Assembly (NCBI RefSeq): GCF_030813495.1
Contig: NZ_JAUSUI010000001.1
Location: 558,001-622,000, forward strand
Length of the DNA: 64,000 nt
Direction: 5' to 3'
From: Ancylobacter polymorphus
GTDB lineage: Bacteria; Pseudomonadota; Alphaproteobacteria; Rhizobiales; Xanthobacteraceae
The notes under the pieces were generated by a model. That model was not told the DNA's origin. It saw nothing but the letters and a program-made list of their open reading frames with translations, and did no database searches. Position numbers and translations under genes: made by a program. The number at the start of each line of letters is the position of its first letter. The first letter of the stretch is position 1. Shown piece by piece: positions 62,878-64,000 of the stretch.

Positions 62878-64000
62878 TCAGTTCTTCTCGATCCGCGTCA
62901 GCCCGCCCATATAGGGCACCAGCACGTCGGGCACCGTGACGGAACCGTCCTCGTTCTGGTAATTTTCCAGGATCGCCACCATCGCCCGGCCGACCGCGAC
63001 GCCCGAACCGTTGAGCGTGTGCAGGTAGCGCGGCGCCTTGGCGCCCGCCGGGCGGTAGCGCGCATTCATCCGCCGCGCCTGGAAATCGGTGCAGGTGGAG
63101 CAGGAGGAAATCTCGCGGAAGGCGTTCTGACCCGGCAGCCAGACCTCGATGTCATAGGTCTTGGCCGAGGCGAAGCCCATATCGCCGGTGCACAGCGTCA
63201 CCACGCGAAAATGCAGGCCGAGCTTCTTGAGCACCGCCTGCGCGCAGGCGAGCATGCGCTCATGCTCGTCCGCCGACTGTTCCGGCGTGGTGATGGAGAC
63301 CAACTCCACCTTGTTGAACTGGTGCTGGCGGATCATGCCGCGCGTATCCCGCCCCGCCGACCCCGCCTCGGCGCGGAAGCAGGGGGTAAGCGCGGTGAAG
63401 CGCAGCGGCAGCTCTTCCTCGGAGAGGATGGACTGCGCGACGAGATTGGTCAGCGGAACTTCGGCGGTGGGGATGAGCCAGAACTCCTCACCGGCGCGGA
63501 ACTGATCCTCACGGAACTTCGGCAGCTGCGCCGTGCCGAACATCGCCTCGTCCTTGACCAGCACCGGCGGCGCGACTTCCATATAGCCGTGTTCTTCGGT
63601 GTGGGTGTCGATGAAGAACTGGCCGATGGCGCGCTCCAGGCGCGCCAGCTTGTTCTTCAGCACCACGAAGCGGGCGCCGGAGAGTTTCGCCGCCGCCTCG
63701 AAATCCATCTGGCCGAGGCCTTCGCCGATCTCGAAATGCTGCTTCGGCACGAAGGGAAAGCCGATCTTCTGGCCGACAAGGGCGATCTCGACATTGTCGT
63801 GCTCGTCCTTGCCCTCGGGCACCACATCGAGCGGCACGTTGGGAATGGCGGCGAGCCGGTTGTGCAGTTCGGCCTCGGCCGCCTTCACCTGCTCTTCCAG
63901 CGCGGGAATATCGGTCTTCAGCGCCCCGACCTCGGCCATCAGCGCCTCGGCGCGGTCGTTCTCGCCCGCCTTCTTGGCGGCGCCGATCTCCTTGGAGGCG
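62878..64000 (-). CDS. serS: Seryl-tRNA synthetase (partial, N-terminus outside window)
   Basis: SerRS charges tRNA-Ser. The visible 373 codons cover the end of the tRNA-binding coiled-coil arm ([40 protein letters not shown]) and the whole catalytic core: class II motif 2 [17 protein letters not shown] and [32 protein letters not shown], and motif 3 [20 protein letters not shown]. The start codon lies beyond position 64000. It is first in the run serS, surE, pcm, nlpD-like. Confidence 0.97.
   Translation of the reverse strand, partial: ASKEIGAAKKAGENDRAEALMAEVGALKTDIPALEEQVKAAEAELHNRLAAIPNVPLDVVPEGKDEHDNVEIALVGQKIGFPFVPKQHFEIGEGLGQMDFEAAAKLSGARFVVLKNKLARLERAIGQFFIDTHTEEHGYMEVAPPVLVKDEAMFGTAQLPKFREDQFRAGEEFWLIPTAEVPLTNLVAQSILSEEELPLRFTALTPCFRAEAGSAGRDTRGMIRQHQFNKVELVSITTPEQSADEHERMLACAQAVLKKLGLHFRVVTLCTGDMGFASAKTYDIEVWLPGQNAFREISSCSTCTDFQARRMNARYRPAGAKAPRYLHTLNGSGVAVGRAMVAILENYQNEDGSVTVPDVLVPYMGGLTRIEKN

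Overview
The window is chromosomal DNA of a high-GC alphaproteobacterium, most likely a member of the Hyphomicrobiales (Xanthobacteraceae-like: Ancylobacter, Starkeya or Xanthobacter relatives). The evidence is the gene order bamA-rseP-cdsA-uppS-frr-pyrH-tsf-rpsB, dnaE-lolD-lolC/E-proS-DUF1467-mce-rnj-birA-nuoN to nuoA, serS-surE-pcm-nlpD-like, yajC-secD-secF-Mth938 protein, the LexA boxes of the alphaproteobacterial GTTC-N7-GTTC type, and family-typical palindromic repeats. The genus is inference; no rRNA gene is present.

Region 1 (1-8805, minus strand) holds translation and envelope housekeeping genes: an rpsB-tsf unit with a clear promoter and a terminator, then pyrH, frr, uppS (undecaprenyl-PP synthase), cdsA, rseP and the start of bamA. 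A sulfotransferase-type gene sits between rpsB and dnaE. Region 2 (9153-20106, minus) holds dnaE, a 32-codon membrane peptide under two LexA boxes (candidate SidA-like SOS division inhibitor), lolD, lolC/E, proS, a plus-strand small RNA candidate with a perfect terminator, DUF1467, mce, rnj and birA. Region 3 (20109-34957, minus) is a complete 14-gene respiratory complex I operon nuoA to nuoN with one extra small membrane-protein gene between nuoH and nuoI. A sodium:amino-acid symporter and a small secreted Pro-rich protein follow.

Region 4 (37431-50901, plus strand) is a genomic island of about 13.4 kb inserted at the 3' end of tRNA-Asp(GTC). It is bounded by a perfect 24-bp direct repeat and carries a decayed tyrosine integrase and remnants of IS3-, IS256- and IS1380-type elements. 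Its cargo is envelope glycan chemistry: a GT-C-type membrane glycosyltransferase, an NAD-dependent sugar epimerase, a methyltransferase with long coiled coil, a GT4-RgpF glycosyltransferase, and a tightly overlapping four-gene unit, HAD-UbiA / GtrA / DprE1-like / DprE2-like. The last three have the order of mycobacterial Rv3789-Rv3790-Rv3791. I read this as a polyprenyl-phosphoryl-D-arabinose synthesis cassette plus a candidate arabinofuranosyltransferase, in a Gram-negative backbone. It is the most interesting system in the window.

Region 5 (51062-64000) returns to core genome: an AI-2E-family permease, kdsD-kdsA (KDO for LPS), homologues of the complex I assembly factors NDUFAF6 and NDUFAF3, secF-secD-yajC, a DUF815 ATPase, an NlpD-like lipoprotein, pcm, surE and a partial serS. 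Palindromic intergenic elements lie at the convergent gene ends, and in one case supply the stop codons of both neighbours.

Coordinates of starts were adjusted from the longest open frame to the start best supported by ribosome binding site or family alignment; these choices are inference. Family assignments come from recognisable motifs, not from database searches.
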